Under the pieces are notes generated by a model that ran no database searches, was not told the DNA's origin, and saw only the letters and a list, made by a program, of their open reading frames with translations. From the NCBI GenBank assembly GCA_012728445.1, contig JAAYFA010000295.1, positions 1 through 5,673 on the forward strand: a stretch of 5,673 bases of DNA, written 5' to 3'. Source of the DNA: Clostridiales bacterium (lineage in GTDB: Bacteria; Bacillota; Clostridia; Oscillospirales; Acutalibacteraceae). Position 1 is the stretch's first letter. Every line of letters begins with the position of its first letter. The translations under genes and the position numbers were made by a program. Positions 5,562-5,673 of the stretch are shown here, piece after piece.

Positions 5562-5673
5562 ATGAAAATACTGATCAATGTCAACGCGCAGATTTCCCCC
5601 ACAATGATGGAAAGGCATTTTCAAGCCAGCAGTCTCGCAGCTGAGGTCACCGCCGCACCGAACGATACAATGC
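5562..5673 (+). CDS. Start of a protein-coding gene cut by the window end, unidentified
   Basis: The frame is open from the ATG at 5562 to the window edge and gives 37 residues, beginning MKILINVNAQISP. A strong ribosome binding site precedes it. The opening (Met-Lys, then a short hydrophobic strand, then residues that look like the start of a helix) resembles the first beta-strand of a Rossmann-like enzyme. A D-2-hydroxyacid dehydrogenase is one possibility, but this is a guess from very little sequence. It follows the small membrane protein gene by 62 bases on the same strand. Only a weak 5-bp hairpin lies between them, so they are probably co-transcribed. Confidence 0.6.
   Translation, partial: MKILINVNAQISPTMMERHFQASSLAAEVTAAPNDTM

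Noticed and set aside
5259..5644. Overlapping short frames on both strands around the small membrane protein gene
   Set aside because: They lack good ribosome binding sites and show no coherent protein character. The 5302 frame has both.

Overview
The window looks like a low-to-medium GC Firmicute, most likely an anaerobic gut or rumen clostridium. The reasons are the strong purine-rich ribosome binding sites, the TTG start, a YesN-like AraC regulator, and a Cys-containing PAS-like plus GGDEF-like module that I associate with clostridial signalling proteins. The assignment is inferred from protein style. No rRNA, tRNA, CRISPR array or mobile element was seen.

Left part (1-1817), plus strand: the 3' end of a GH31 alpha-glycosidase gene is followed after 23 bases by a membrane-anchored GH16 beta-glucanase (laminarinase-like). 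This is a small glycan-degradation operon. It ends at a long bidirectional hairpin terminator (1750-1793).

Middle part (1818-4835), minus strand: a 738-residue AraC-type regulator is followed after 75 bases by a TVP38/TMEM64 (VTT/DedA-like) membrane protein. The two may be co-transcribed, and they converge on the glycosidase operon at the shared terminator. In the regulator the AraC DNA-binding domain sits in the middle of the chain. It is followed by a PAS-like domain with a CYxxW...CxxC motif and a GGDEF domain that has lost its signature residues. This is the most unusual gene of the window.

Right part (4836-5673): a long AT-rich intergenic region separates the divergent regulator and a rightward unit. 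On the regulator side it holds two hairpins, an 11-bp tandem repeat and a possible promoter. On the other side it holds A-tracts phased at about 10 bp (likely curved DNA), a perfect 12-bp palindrome and repeated TACCACAA motifs. The rightward unit begins with a 65-residue single-span membrane protein and continues into a gene cut by the window end. The regulator may act on the divergent unit, on the neighbouring glycosidase genes, or on itself. The sequence alone does not decide this.
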